A DNA stretch of 64,000 nt from Adiantum capillus-veneris (taxonomy: Eukaryota; Streptophyta; Polypodiopsida; Polypodiales; Pteridaceae). The DNA is taken from positions 78,535,338-78,599,337 of the forward strand of contig CM043953.1 in the NCBI GenBank assembly GCA_014529385.2. The letters are read 5' to 3'. The position numbers and the translations under genes are program-made. Numbering within the stretch: position 1 is the first letter of the stretch; each line of letters starts with the position of its first letter. This document shows, piece by piece, positions 38,201 to 50,302 of this stretch. Below the pieces are notes generated by a model, which was not told where the DNA came from, ran no database searches, and worked only from the letters and a program-made list of their open reading frames with translations.

Positions 38201-39412
38201 ACACAAGCCCGTTATACCTGACATTACTTGGGAAGATAGGTTTCAACGACTCCCTCCCCTTGTTATTTGGTGTCAAAAATTACAACAAAAACTAACACCA
38301 TAACATATATCAAATATTAAGTTTAAAGAATGACCCATTTATTTACGATAATATTTACATCATTTAATTCTAGAAAAAATTGGACAGCATCTTGTTTGTA
38401 AATTGCATCAATTCTCAAAAGTCCAGTCTAACGCCATCTCATCCGAGACCCCCACTTGAGGATTAAGCCTCTTTTAACAATCATTGAGCTAATTTCAAAG
38501 TAAACATTTGATTAAAAAATTATTTATTTATCCACCAAGACAAAATAGCATCAAAAAGCAATTTACAATTGTGTATTCACCACTATATACTTACCTTTAT
38601 CAAAAGTGAGTTCCCGCATATAAAGATAGAAGTACAGTTTAAGAGAGTTGGTTTTTACTAATAACGGCAGTAAATCATACTGTATCTTTCTTCTACTATG
38701 TTACGGCTACGCATACGGTCTTGGTAGCCTTGAGCACAAGATAAATTAGAGTCATGCTAATAAAGTAGCCCTGAATTGAAGCTACAATACCCTTAAATCA
38801 AGCATAATGGGCACAGTTGCCCTGAATATAAGATACCATCTTTCATCTATTAATGAAATGGTTAACGGCCACATATATATCAGTCTATGTATGAATGTGT
38901 AGAGATTTCAGCAGCCATTCCTTGGTATCTGTTCATTATGTTAAAAAAACCAGTCAATGCCATCACCCGTGAAACTCTCACATGAGGTTTTAGGCAACCT
39001 AGGTAGTGACCATCATTTCCACATACAAAGTTAGTTTTTTATGTGCAGTATATCCAGCTTCAAACCATTAAGAGATATGAATTGGATTGGCATATAAACC
39101 TATCCCTATGTAATTAATGTCAATTTTCTTATATATAGTTACGACAATAAATGTCAAAGTGTAAAAATTTCAGACCTCACAGTAAAACAAATTTTATTCA
39201 CTATCAGCTAAATCATGAACATTGTCAGCATTTTGTCATTAGTTCGGACCATATTTCCCAAAAAAACAAGTAGATCTGATATGTACATAATTGTAGATGG
39301 AAATCATGTATGCATGTGCTAAAGAAGCAGTAGCTCGACCATAAGGAAAAGTTTAAGTACTAAGAAGGTGCAAGAGCACCTATCTGAAGTCCGTGCTTTG
39401 AAGTTGTACATT
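38201..39412. other. Intergenic DNA, no feature recognised
   Basis: AT-rich, no coding frame, no terminal repeats seen. Confidence 0.55.
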
Positions 39413-39511
39413 GGAGAGTGCTATTGATCAAGTATGGAGAGTCTACCTTGACAAGCATTAGTAGACACAATGGATTCCTGGTGAAGTTTTCATTGCACGA
39501 GGCCCTTCAAA
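39413..39511 (+). repeat. Repeat X, copy 3, left fragment
   Basis: Matches the start of Repeat X core up to GCACGAGGCCCTTCAAA, where the chromovirus LTR begins. Continues at 48,241. Confidence 0.85.
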
Positions 39512-40195
39512 TGTAATGGAATTGGCCTATTTAACTTGAGAGTAGCGGAATTAATGAGAGTACTTATCAGAAATGACTTTGTGAGCATAGCGGGTGAACA
39601 TAATTGAAGATAACAACATAGGCATAGCAATTAGTAAACTTGGGATGAACAATACTTTTGCAAGAGAGAGAATTTAGAGAACATGACAACAGTTGAGGAC
39701 CAGATTTATGTGGAGCCGGTCCCCCTCCACGGTCCCCCTCCAATAGGCATGTGTATTATGATTTCTCCCATTAAGAGAGACTTGTTACAATACAATCCTT
39801 GTGTTCCTTGTGACCTAAGTGATGCAATGAACATGGAAATATTCATGCATCACAAGCATAACATAAACTTTGAAGAAAGCTTTAACGATCCCAAGGCTCA
39901 ATCCCAAGACCTCAAACACCTTCGAAGGTGGAGAGAGCTAGCAAGGAATGAGGGTAGGGAAGAGGAAGAAGAAACATTTCATAGGAGAAAGAATTAGCCA
40001 CTCACTTATCATAACTCTTCTTGCTAGCATACATAATAGCATAGTAATGAAGAAGGAGAAGATGGAAAGCTTAAGCATTGAATCATGGCTTTTGGTTGGA
40101 TTTGCACTCCATAGCCAAGAGTGTTGGTGTAGGCTCTCAACCTCTACTTGCTTGGAGAAGGAGAGGGATCTCTTGCACTTTGCACAATGCATAAT

Positions 40196-40273
<78 letters not shown>

Positions 40274-41159
40274 ACGCGCGCGCGCGTGAGTATACCTTGC
40301 AAGCAAGTCCTCTTCTTGCTTTGGGTGACCCCCTCTTCTAGCTCATGCTTGAAGCTCATTGGCTCATGCAAAGCCTAGCCAATCACAAGCTTGGGTCATT
40401 TCTAGCAATAGGGGTAGTCTTGGAACAAGTGTCCCACTTTCCCCTTTGAGAGAGAGGACTTGATAAATGCAAAAACAATTAGATAATTCAAGTAATTTAT
40501 CATAGGACCCCTTTTAAGCTTGGCCAATAGGATTCAATCACCTCATGGAGGTAACATGGGTAGGAGCTTGACATGTGTCCTTGTTGCCTCCTAAGGCTTG
40601 GGGTTACCTTGAGAGTGTGTGTGTGTGTGTGTGTGTGTTCTCTCACTAGCCCCTACAATATGGGCTCGCCCCCTCTTATGTAGGGCTCCTTTTGACTTTA
40701 GGTGCTCAAGGACCTTACTCATCAAGCATGACAAAGCACTTCTAGCTTGGGGGTGTTCCCACAAGCGTATCAAGCAAGCACAACATGCACTTTAGTCATT
40801 CACCAGGACAAGCACCTCAAGCACCTTAATCAAGCACGACAAGTACCTCAAGCACCTCGAGCTAGGTCGGGTTCCCACCTCAAGCTCAACCCTAGCTTAC
40901 CTAAGGTCAAAGGACTTTTACACACATTATTGGAGGTATTCAATGAAGCTAACCCTAAGCTCTTATGCTCTGTTGGTTAGCCTTGCTCTTTGATAGACCG
41001 TCTCTCATTTGGGCCCCTTTACCATTGGCCCCATGTTGAGATAGATCTATAAGCACATGTCTATATCTTAACCCTGGTTCTTGTTTATTCTTCTACATTA
41101 ATTGATCGGTTTATTATGAGAAAATCATTTGCGTTGGTTAGATATTAGATTTTATGACA
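39512..41159 (-). repeat. 3' LTR of the chromovirus
   Basis: On the plus strand runs TGTAATGGAATTGGCC to TTTTATGACA. Differs from its partner by scattered substitutions, small indels and a much longer (GT)n tract. Frames seen on its plus strand are not credible genes. Confidence 0.93.
40197..40288. repeat. (GT)n-(CG)n tract in the left LTR
   Basis: About 74 bp of GT followed by GCACGCGCGCGCGCG, a strong alternating purine-pyrimidine run. The partner LTR has only about 27 bp of GT at 47,282-47,308 with the same CG part to 47,322. Confidence 0.97.
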
Positions 41160-41172
41160 TTACCTCTCTCTT
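41160..41172 (-). other. Polypurine tract of the chromovirus
   Basis: Sense strand AAGAGAGAGGTAA abutting the 3' LTR start TGTCATAAAA. Confidence 0.7.
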
Positions 41173-41519
41173 GAAATCATAGTCGTCCTCGACTATGAGG
41201 TAAAAGAGATAAAGCCTTAGTCATTAGTCAATCTTACTTAGCGGGTAGAGGATCCCTTTTTACCCTACGACATCTTTCCAAGATGGATGACTAATCCATT
41301 TGGTTCTTGGGAGACATAGCTGCCGCAAGCATGTCTACTCTTTAGTCCATTTCATTCTCCCCAAGTAGAGTGACAAATTCTACTTAGTGTTTGAGAGATG
41401 TCGTCATCACAAACATGATTCTAAGCATGCATACTACTTAAATTTGTGCACAATTAAAAAGAGAACTAGTCTTAAGACAAAATTATTGGTCAATTAAAAG
41501 AAATTTGTAGATTTTCTTA

Positions 41520-42905
41520 CTCTAATGTAGCATTGTAATCATTGACAAGGTTCATACTATCCTTAAGCTCTATTCCTTGCATCCATCTAGCATCTTCAAA
41601 AGGATAATTTTTCAACTTAATAAGATACTATCGGATAATCTTACCATGTCATAGTACCTTGTCTTCATGCCAAAGGATAGCTCCGGGTTGTAGCACCTCT
41701 TCTTGGTCTTCAACTTCGGGAGGGTCTTCAATAATTTCTTACTTGGTGTCTCTCCTTTGTAGGGCTTAAGTAGGCTCACATGAAAAGCATTGTGTATGAG
41801 CCAATGGTTGGGCAATGTGAGTTGGTAAGCTGCCTCATTAATGGGCTTCAAGTTTTGGAAAGGACCATAGTATCTTTTTGCTATCTTAGCATAATACTTT
41901 TGATGGCCCATAGGATTTTTGCCCATCATTTGCCTTAATCGAGCCTTAGGAAACTTGAGTAAGACCCAATCATTTTCTTTGAATATTAAAGGCCCTTTTG
42001 TGCTTGTCAGCAACAACTTTTTGCCTTTGTTGAGAGATGGATATAGCCTCCTTAATCTTTTGAAAAGATTCTTGTAGGTCATGGCTATACTCATCAGCGG
42101 CGAAGATCTTCCCATGTACTTTGAGTAGCAAGGGACTTTTAGGCCTTCCCTCAATGATCTCAAAAGGTGCTTTTCCCATAGAAGTATGTATAGTATTATT
42201 GTGGGCATACTCTACAAGAGGTAAGTACTTTTTCCATTGTGAGTGTTGATCTACTTTGGTAACATAAGTCTTGAGTAGATCAAGTATCGTAAGATTGGCT
42301 ATCTCACTTTGGCCATCCGTTTGTGGGTGATAGGCCAAAGAGAAATTCAATCTTGTTCCTAGATTTTCAAAGAGACCTTTCCAAAAATTACTGGTTATTC
42401 TAGGATCTCTATCTGACATGATGGATGTTGGTAATCCATGGTGTTTGAAAATCTGTGATATGAAGAGAGTTGCCATTTGGTGTGCCTTAATAGTCTTTTT
42501 GATAGGAATAAAGTGTACTTGTTTGCTAAACCTGCCGACTATTGTCCTTATTCCCATATTCCCATGGATAGACTTGGGCAATCCAAAGATGAAATCCATG
42601 GATACTCTCCCATGGTGAATTTGGGATAGGCAATGGCTGGAGTAATCCAGGTTGCTTCCCTCTATTATATTTGGTCTTTTGGCATACTACACTTTTTGAA
42701 ACATACTCTTGTATGTCCATTTTTATGCTAGGCCAATAGAAATATGTCTCTACTCCTCAAAGAGTAGGTTGAATACCTCTATGCCCCGTGTAGGGAGGAG
42801 CATGGGATTCATACATAACTTTCTCACGAAGGGAATGCGTAACACGTAGCCTATTTCCGTGGAGAAGATAACCATCCTGCAAGGTGAATGGTTCCTCTTT
42901 CTTCC
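41520..42905 (-). pseudogene. Chromovirus integrase and chromodomain, broken
   Basis: The zinc-binding N-terminus reads ESHAPPYTGHRG and later SKSVVCQKTK, where the first Cys of the usual C-x2-C is Ser. The core has the expected acidic residues in MDFIFGLP, SDRDPRIT and TDGQSEIAN. The C-terminal part (DWVLLKFPK, YYGPF, NAFHVSLLKPY) leads into a chromodomain with YLIKLKNYPFEDARWM, where the usual Trp after Lys is Leu. A stop after the core, frame changes near 42,000 and 42,600, and two stops in the chromodomain make it non-functional. The chromodomain would normally steer integration to particular chromatin. Confidence 0.88.
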
Positions 42906-44783
42906 TCAAATCAAGGCTAATATTATGTCTCTAAAGTCAAGGTCAGTAGCATACTCATCTATCATAGAGGATAGATCATTGTGAGTAGCTATAGACACCG
43001 CATTAACTTTTGGTCGTCGTGAAAGTGCATCAGCCACTTGATTTTGCTTACCAGCTATGTGAGCAATATGGAAATTAAATTGCAAAAGAAAATTTTCCCA
43101 CCTCATTTGTTTGTCGGAAAGCTTGGTTTGCGTCATGAAATACTTGAGACTTTGGTGGTAGGTTCGTAGAATAAATGGAGTCCCCAATAGGTGGTGCTTC
43201 CATATTTCTAGGACATGTAGAATAGCTAAAAGATCTTTCTCATAAATGCCCAAGATTCATTCATCTGTATTGAGCCTTCGGCTCTCATATGCTATGGCAT
43301 GCCCTTCTCGAAGAAAAATTGCTCCAAGGCAATCACCACAAGCATCACATTGGACCTCAAATGGTTTTGAGAGATCGGGAAGCATGAGGACTGGTTGAGA
43401 GGTAAGCTTCTCCTTGAGTTTGTCTAAAGCATTTTTCTCCTTAGCAGTCCGTACATACTTAACGTTCTTCTTAGTTATGTAGTGGTCTTGCCATTTGAGA
43501 GAATTTTTCTATGAAGCGTCTATAGTATGCGCACATACCAATAAAGATTCTTAGCTCATGTAGATTCCTTGGATTAGGCCATGATTTTATTACCTCTAAC
43601 TTTGATGGATCCATACGGATGCCATCTTGGGAGATAATATGACCTAAGTATTGAATCTCTTGAAGGAAAATTTTACTTTTCTTTTGGTTGAGAAAAAGCT
43701 TATTCTCCCTCAATGCTTGAAAAATTTTGGAGATGTCGCTAATGTTTCTCCATTAAATGATTGAACGTAGCTGGTGCATTAGTCAAGCCAAAAGGCATGA
43801 CTAGATGTTCATAAAGACCAAATGTGCGAAACGCGGTCTTTAGGATATCTTCATCCACTATCCTTATTTGATGATAGCCACTTTTAAGGTCAATCCTACT
43901 CAAGTAGGTAGAGCCTTGTAGCTTAGTAAAAAGATCTTCTAGCTGAGGTATGAGATGATATGGTTTAGTGCTCGATAGTCCACACACATACGGTATGTAC
44001 CATCTTTATTTTGCACTAAAAGGACTGGAGAACAAAAGGGAGAGGAGCTAGGCCTCACCATCCCTTTGTCTACCGATTTCTGTACTTGCCTCGTGATCTC
44101 CTCTTGTTGATCTTGTGAGATTCGATAAGGAGGCTTGTTAGGAGGTGAGCTTTCTGGAAGGAGCTCAATGCAACGATCATCATCCCCTTGTTTTGGAGGT
44201 AAGTCCATAGGGATACATCAATGAACACATCTTGGAATCCTTTTAGAAAATTAGACAAGTCTAATTCTTCTTGATTCCTACCATTTACATTTGAAGAAAC
44301 ATTAGTATCTTGTAGAGACTCTTTGGCAAAAGTCATATACGCAAAATCTGAGCTCTTCGTTGACTTATAAAAAGCAAGAGGATTTACAAGTGGAATAGTG
44401 CGACCACGCTCACTAGCATCTATATACATGTTCTTTCCCCTGTAGGTGAAGTACATTCTCCTTTTAGGGAACTTCATATTGGTAGCCATGCGATCAAACC
44501 ATGGCGCCCCTAGGATAGCATCCTCATGTTGGAGAGGAGAGATGACAAAGTCTTCTTTATCGACATAGCTTTGGACATGAAGCCTGAATTTCCCAATCAA
44601 GGGAGTAACGGTGGCTTGTTGTCCCTTGAAATCTGTGTCATCCATTACCATATCTCCCATCTCGAAAGCTTGAATGCCCAACTTGGCGGCCAACTCCATT
44701 GATGTGAAGTTGTGAGTAGAGCCATGGTCAAACAAGATGAAGGCATCATGCTCTCTTACCTTTTCCCAAGCATAGGAAAGTGT
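42906..44783 (-). pseudogene. Chromovirus protease, reverse transcriptase and RNase H, broken
   Basis: The protease box is DHGSTHNF (usual DSGATHNF). The RT begins with PYRISQDQQEEI and [24 protein letters not shown], changes frame near 43,970, and continues [27 protein letters not shown]. Directly after this, near 43,735, the sequence jumps to ALRENKLFLNQKKSKIF, so the segment with the F/Y-x-D-D catalytic box is missing (roughly 100 bp by comparison with the family). RNase H follows (FEVQCDACGDCLGAIF, YEKDLLAI, HQSLKYF, ADALSRRP) with a TGA stop near 43,257. Confidence 0.9.
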
Positions 44784-46165
44784 TTATCCTTTGCAATGAG
44801 CATCTTGTTTTGGAGCTTCAATGGTGGAAGCCCTAGGAGTCTCATTGCGAGCATTCTTCTTGGGGCAAGAACAATAGCCATGTCCTTTCTCCCCACACTT
44901 GAAACACTTATGGTCCTTGCAAAAAGCTTCAAGCTCTTCAAGAGAGAGTTTGTTTTTACCTTTTGTAAACTCCCTTCTCCTTGGTCCGATTGTTGTTGTT
45001 GTTGTTGGAAGTGCCTTGGGAAGAATTTTAAACATTGGTTTTCCCCTTTGCATCATTTTGTCTTTGTTTTCCATGGGCTTGACATTCCGTCTAGCCCCTT
45101 GATGGAAATTGATGCGTGAAGCAACCATGGTGTGATGGATTACATCGCTAATAGTACCAGGCCATTGAGAGTTGATGTATTCAGCCATCTCTTCATGTAA
45201 TCCCACTCAGAATTTTTGCCTTTGCTCGGCAAAGTCTATCTTTCGAAAGACAGTAGCCTTGAGATGTAAATCCCAAAACTTGTCTACATACTTGTGGATA
45301 GACTCATGAGAGAGAAGCTTCAAGATGCACCATTCCGTAAGCACTTTTTCCTTTGCATCGCTTTCAAGAAATTGCTTCATGATGGAAATTCGTAGAGTTT
45401 TCCATGTCTTTGGGGCTTCACCGTTGCCACAAAGACCAGCCCACCATTGACAAGCAGATTTTTGAAAGTGCATAGCTACATGGCATAGCTTGGAGGACTC
45501 CGTAAAGCCCTCGTCTCCAAAGGCCACATCAAATTGCTGGATGAAGGCCAACACTTTGTTGGTAGCACCAAAGGTGCCATCATAGATGAGAAAAGAGATA
45601 CTCTTTCCTCCCTCCTTGAACTTCTTTAACTTTTGTGACCTTCGCTTTGCAGGGAATGATTTGCGATGTCCTCCCCTCTTGTATTCTCTAGGAGAATAGT
45701 CATAGCTTTCATTGGAAGAGGAGGAAGGTGAAGAAGAAGGAGAAGAGCGTGACCTCTTTCTAGCCATTTTCTTCCTTTATTTCCTCTCTTCCCTTTTAGA
45801 ATGACGAGGAGAAGGAATGTGTGTTGATATTTTCCTCTTGGGATGAGTGGGCGATCATCTAGACTGTCGTCTTCGTGGAGCCACATCTTCAGAGGAGCTT
45901 ATAGTTTCATTGATTTCTTGCTCTTTGAATCCTCCTCTCGAATGGGAGAGAGTTTTCTTTTGCGGGTCTCTTCAAGCGGCCTCCTAAGCTCTCTCTCCTC
46001 TTGGAGAGGAAGGAAAATCCCATAAACATGAAGTTGTTGAGTAACTTTGTCTTGCAAAGCAAGGTTTCCCATAGCTTGTTGCAACCTAGTAACGAGATAA
46101 TTCACAAACATGGGGGCATCATCATTAGCACCTTCATGTGCAAAATCAAAGCTATCAATGTTCAT
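44784..46165 (-). pseudogene. gag: Chromovirus gag, broken
   Basis: Starts MNIDSFDFAHEGAND; the N-terminal part stops near 45,899 and the main part is read in another frame from about 45,767. The capsid region holds FDVAFGDEGFTESSKLC, ACQWWAGL, TWKTLRISIMKQFL and HKYVDKFWDLHLKA, then a TGA near 45,207, then the zinc knuckle CFKCGEKGHGYCSC (C-x2-C-x4-H-x4-C). The ATG is the first one downstream of the primer site in a suitable frame. Confidence 0.88.
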
Positions 46166-46593
46166 TCTACTCTCTTAATTATTTCCAACCATGTTAACAG
46201 AATTTATGTATGTACTTAGGGTATGCTTTGGCAATTCAAAACTTTAGTTGCCACTCCTCTTAGCCTCTGAAAATTGGCTCTTAAGTATCTGCACCCACGG
46301 GTCGAAGTGGTTAATTATAGAGAGTAGTGGAGTAGGTCTAACATGGCAGAGCTGCCAAGGGCTAGCTCCTTTCAGACTTCTTATGGCTCAATAATGGTAA
46401 ATCCATAGGAAAGTCTAAAAAGACTCCATTATTAAGTCCAAAGCTCTCGACAAGTGCACCATATCCTACATAGTGTGCTCAACAAAACCGATAATAGATC
46501 TCAGTTCCACTTACCCTAATATAATTAACAACAACAAACATTTATAGGCTACTTAAGGACCTCTCTTCTTAAGAAAGAAAAGAGAAAGCAAAT

Positions 46594-46605
46594 GCTCTAA
46601 TATCA
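46594..46605 (-). other. Primer binding site of the chromovirus (initiator tRNA-Met type)
   Basis: Sense TGATATTAGAGC, two transitions from TGGTATCAGAGC, one base after the LTR end TTACA. Confidence 0.8.
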
Positions 46606-46606
46606 A

Positions 46607-48240
46607 TGTAATGAAATTGGCCTATTTAACTTGAGAGTAGCGGAAATTAATGAGAGTACTTTTGAGAAATAACTTTGTGAGAATAGCGGGTGAACATAAT
46701 TGAAGATAACAACATAGACATAGCAATTAGTTAACTTGGCATGAACAATACTTTTGCAAGAGAGAGAATTTAGAGAACATGAAAACAGTTGAGGACACGA
46801 TTTATGTGGAGCCGGTCCCCCCTCCAATAGACATGTGTACTATGATTTCTCCCATTAAGAGAGACTTGTTACAATACAATCCTTGTGTTCCTTGTGACTT
46901 AGCTGATGCAATGAATATGGAAAGCTTCATGCATCCCAAGCATAACATAAACTTTGAAGAAAGCTTTAACTATCCCAAGCCTCACTCCAAAGACCTCAAA
47001 CACCTTTGAAGGTGGAGAGAGCTAGCAAGGAATGAGGGTAGGGAAGAGGAAGAAGAAACATTTCATAGGAGAAAGAATTAGCTCCTCACTTATCATAACT
47101 CTTCTTGCTAGCATACATAATAGCATAGTAATGAAGAAGGAGAAGATGGCAAGCTTAAGCATTGAATCGTGGCTCTTGGTTGGATTTGCACTCCATAGCC
47201 AAGAGTGTTGGTGTAGGCTATCAAACTCTACTTGCTTGGAGAAGGAGAGGGATCTCTTGCACTTTGCACAATGCATAATGAGTGTGTGTGTGTGTGTGTG
47301 TGTGTGTGCACGCGCGCGCGCGTGAGTATACCTTGCAAGCAAGTCCTCTTCTTGCTTTGGGTGACCCCCTCTTCTAGCTCATGCTTGAAGCTCATTGGCT
47401 CATGCAAAGCCTAGCCAATCACAAGCTTGGGTCATTTCTAGCAATAGGGGTAGTCTTGGAACAAGTGTCCCACTTTCCCCTTTGAGAGAGAGGACTTGAT
47501 AAATTCAAAAACAATTAGATAATTCAAGTAATTTATCATTGGACCCCTTTTAAGCTTGGCCAATAGGATTCAAGAACCTCATGGAGGTAACATGGGTAGG
47601 AGCTTAACATGTGTCCTTGGTGCCTCTTAAGGCTTGGAGTTACCTTGAGTGTGCGTGTGTGTGTGTGTATGTGTTCTATCAGTAGCCCGTACAATATGGT
47701 CTTGCCCCCTCTTATGTACGGATCCTTTTGACTTTAGGTGCTCAAGCACCTTACTCATCAAGCATGGCCAAGCACTTCTAGCTTGGGGGTGTTCCTACAA
47801 GCATATCAAGCAAGCACAACATGCACCTTAGTCATTCAGTAGGACAAGAACCTCAAGCACCTTAATCAAGCATGACAAGTACCTCAATCACCTCAAGCAG
47901 GACAAGTACCTCAAGTACCTCAAGCAGGACAAGCACCTCGATTTGGGTTGGGTTCCCACCTCAAGCTCAGCCCTAGCTTACCTAAGGTCAAAGGACTTTT
48001 ACACACATTATTGGAGGTCTTCAATGAATCTCACCCTAAGGTCTTATGCTACATTGGTTAGCCTTGCTCTTTGATAGACCATCTCTCATTTGGTCCCCTT
48101 TACCATTGGCCCCATGTTGAAATAGATCTATAAGCACATGTCTATATCTTAACCCTTGTTCCTGTTTATTCTCCCACATTAAGTGATCAGTTTAATATGA
48201 GAAAATAATTTTGGTTGATTAGATATTAGATTTTATGACA
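46607..48240 (-). repeat. 5' LTR of the chromovirus
   Basis: Sense strand TGTCATAAAATC to TTTCATTACA, directly followed by TTGATATTAGAGC, the primer site. The partner LTR aligns over the full length. Confidence 0.93.
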
Positions 48241-48850
48241 TTGAATGTTCTTAGAAAACCATCATCTCAATGACATTGAATGTTCTTAGATTTTATGACA
48301 TTGAATGTTCTTAGAAAACCATCATCTGCTGATGTGCGAACTCGGCTATAGCATATCTCTGAAGCCTTGTGTGTTCAAGTGTGTGTATATGTGTCAATGA
48401 GTGGTTGATAAACGTGCGTGTGAAGCATAGCGTGTATATGTGTGTGGGGGAAGGAATGCAGTATGATCTACATACCCCGCAGTGCATGTGTATTTTTAGT
48501 TGATATGCAGGCATAGCGGAGATATAGAAAGCGAACACTATTAGCTCGCAGAATGAGAAACAAGTTGTGACTAGAGAAGGGCCGAAAGGGAGAAATAGCC
48601 TACATTAATAATCAATGTGTGTGTGGGTGGGGTATATATCTTGTAGAGAGTTTGTACAACCAACAATTACAAGTGGTCATCATTAACAGAGAGCATGTGA
48701 GCTAGCAAGCTACCAAAAAAAATTATAAGTCGTCATTTACTAAGAGTGGCCGATGTCACATATGATGTCTGAACATACTTGTAAGTAGCAAAGATGGTCC
48801 CAAGCCAAGCCACGGTTATAAAATCTTTGAGATGGAGTGAGAGAATGAAA
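48241..48850 (+). repeat. Repeat X, copy 3, right fragment, with duplicated junction
   Basis: After three copies of a short LTR-end/flank unit (TTGAATGTTCTTAG at 48,241, 48,276 and 48,301) the Repeat X sequence resumes (CTGCTGATGTGCGAACTCGG, GTGTGAAGCATAGCGTG, CAGAATGAGAAACAA, GATGGTCCCAAGCC), collinear with copy 2. Confidence 0.85.
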
Positions 48851-48975
48851 GATGTACCTTCATCAATGATGTGGGTGGTATGTGGGTGGCCACTCTTAAG
48901 CATGTGTAGTGCCTTAAATGATGCTTATCCACATCCCCATGAGGTAAAAATATATATAGTCTCGTTTAAACAAAA

Positions 48976-48977
<2 letters not shown>

Positions 48978-49017
<40 letters not shown>

Positions 49018-49140
49018 AAGCAACTAGCGGTAGTTTTTGCTCTTTGTGTGTGTACTTTGTGGATGTGTGTGTGGGTGTGTGTGTATGTGAGGGAGAGATA
49101 TATATAACACGGTATCAAATATGCAGGTTGACTGTTGTGT
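48978..49140 (+). repeat. (GT)n-(GA)n microsatellite and Repeat X copy 4 (5' fragment)
   Basis: A GT/GA tract (48,978-49,017) is followed by CAACTAGCGGTAGTTTTTGC, GTGTGTACTTTGTGG and a GT-rich tract ending ATATAACACGGTATCAAAT, matching the first 110 bp of copy 2. It then leaves the repeat. Confidence 0.7.
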
Positions 49141-50004
49141 GTGTGTGTGTAGCTATTTTACTTATATAATAAACATAAATGAACTTTTAAGTTCAAAAGA
49201 CAGCTGGCTTTAGACAAGTGACAATGATTAGTACAAAAACAACTCAGTCTTAGAATTATTTTTGTACATTGCTATAGCATTGAGGTCTCATTCTAGTGTA
49301 GAAGTACAATAGCTGATCTAAAAATTATCTTTCAAGAGGTGGTAAGAGCATGTGGTGTCAAGGACAGACATTTGCTTCAAGCCAAAAAAGTCCAAGAGAG
49401 GATAGAGTCCTAACCTGCATCCATTCAAACAAGACAACAAATACGATAGCCTTGAGTGTGTTTTATAGGTGTCAATGGACTATATTAGCTGTTATCCATG
49501 TCCAACTTACAACTTTTTTAACTTTAAAACAAATGTCCAAAGAACTCATGTAATCAAGGTTTATTTAGGATTTATTTTAAAATTATTTTGCCTTTTGACT
49601 TAAGGAGATAATTATAAATATAATTTTTATATAGCCCCAATTTTTTAATAGACCTTAATAAATATTATTATACATATCATTTTGATGAGAAGGCCACCAC
49701 CCCTTCTAATCCAAGTGTCTTAATACCCATATTGGCACAGAAGAATCACTCCTTATATAACCTTGCAGACAGTGTCCAATTTTTTTACTCAGTCAAGGAA
49801 GTTCAAAAAAGCCCTTTAAAAGTGACCTAATCCTCAGTATTAGACACACATTAAGATATATCTTTGCATACTTTATTCATTAAACTTGGCCTACTTAAAT
49901 CAAGTAATAAAATGATTTGATGAAAGCCCCTCAATTTGGGTCAGAGATATCCTCATCATACCTTGGCTTTCATCCATAAGTGTTATACCAAAATGAGGAG
50001 ATTT
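49141..50004. other. Intergenic DNA, no feature recognised
   Basis: AT-rich flank of Copia-B with no coding frame or repeat recognised. It ends in the target duplication GATTT (50,000-50,004). Confidence 0.55.
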
Positions 50005-50227
50005 TGATGAAATTAGGGTTGCAGAGAAACGCACACAGCTTGGAGAAGACAAAGGAAGCTCAAGGCACAAAATAGAGAGTGTATTACTTAGTGTGAAATA
50101 GAAAGATAGATAGCCCTAGAGTGATGGGCGTATATACAATGCACGGGGGAAAAAACTAAAGAGGGGAAAAATGCCTCGGCGGTCCTAATGTGTTCACACA
50201 CATCACTACCACATGTATATGGTAACA
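50005..50227 (-). repeat. 3' LTR of Copia-B
   Basis: Plus strand TGATGAAATTAGGG to ATATGGTAACA. The plus-strand start has drifted from TGTTGGAATT. Beside it, in sense orientation, lies the purine tract TCCAGAGGGGATT (50,228-50,240). Confidence 0.92.
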
Positions 50228-50302
50228 AATCCCCTCTGGAGTGATGCGGTGAATGAGAGCTTCCACATGAGTAAAGGGAAGTGCCATGCCCTAACGACAT
50301 GA

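Larger units (their letters stand above)
39512..48240 (-). mobile_element. Chromodomain Ty3/gypsy element (chromovirus), complete but dead
   Basis: Two LTRs of 1,648 and 1,634 bp, an initiator-Met-type primer site beside the right LTR, a purine tract beside the left LTR, and gag, protease, RT, RNase H, integrase and chromodomain readable on the minus strand. The flanks TCAAA (left) and TTGAA (right) may be a target duplication changed by two transitions. Every gene carries stops or frame changes, and the RT catalytic box is deleted. It splits a copy of Repeat X. Confidence 0.92.

Noticed and set aside
39683-39997. 104-codon frame in the chromovirus left LTR, with a shorter partner at 46,779-47,009
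   Set aside because: Both copies lie in LTRs and differ by indels and a stop, so the frame is not conserved between the two LTRs. Composition alone is not evidence of a gene.
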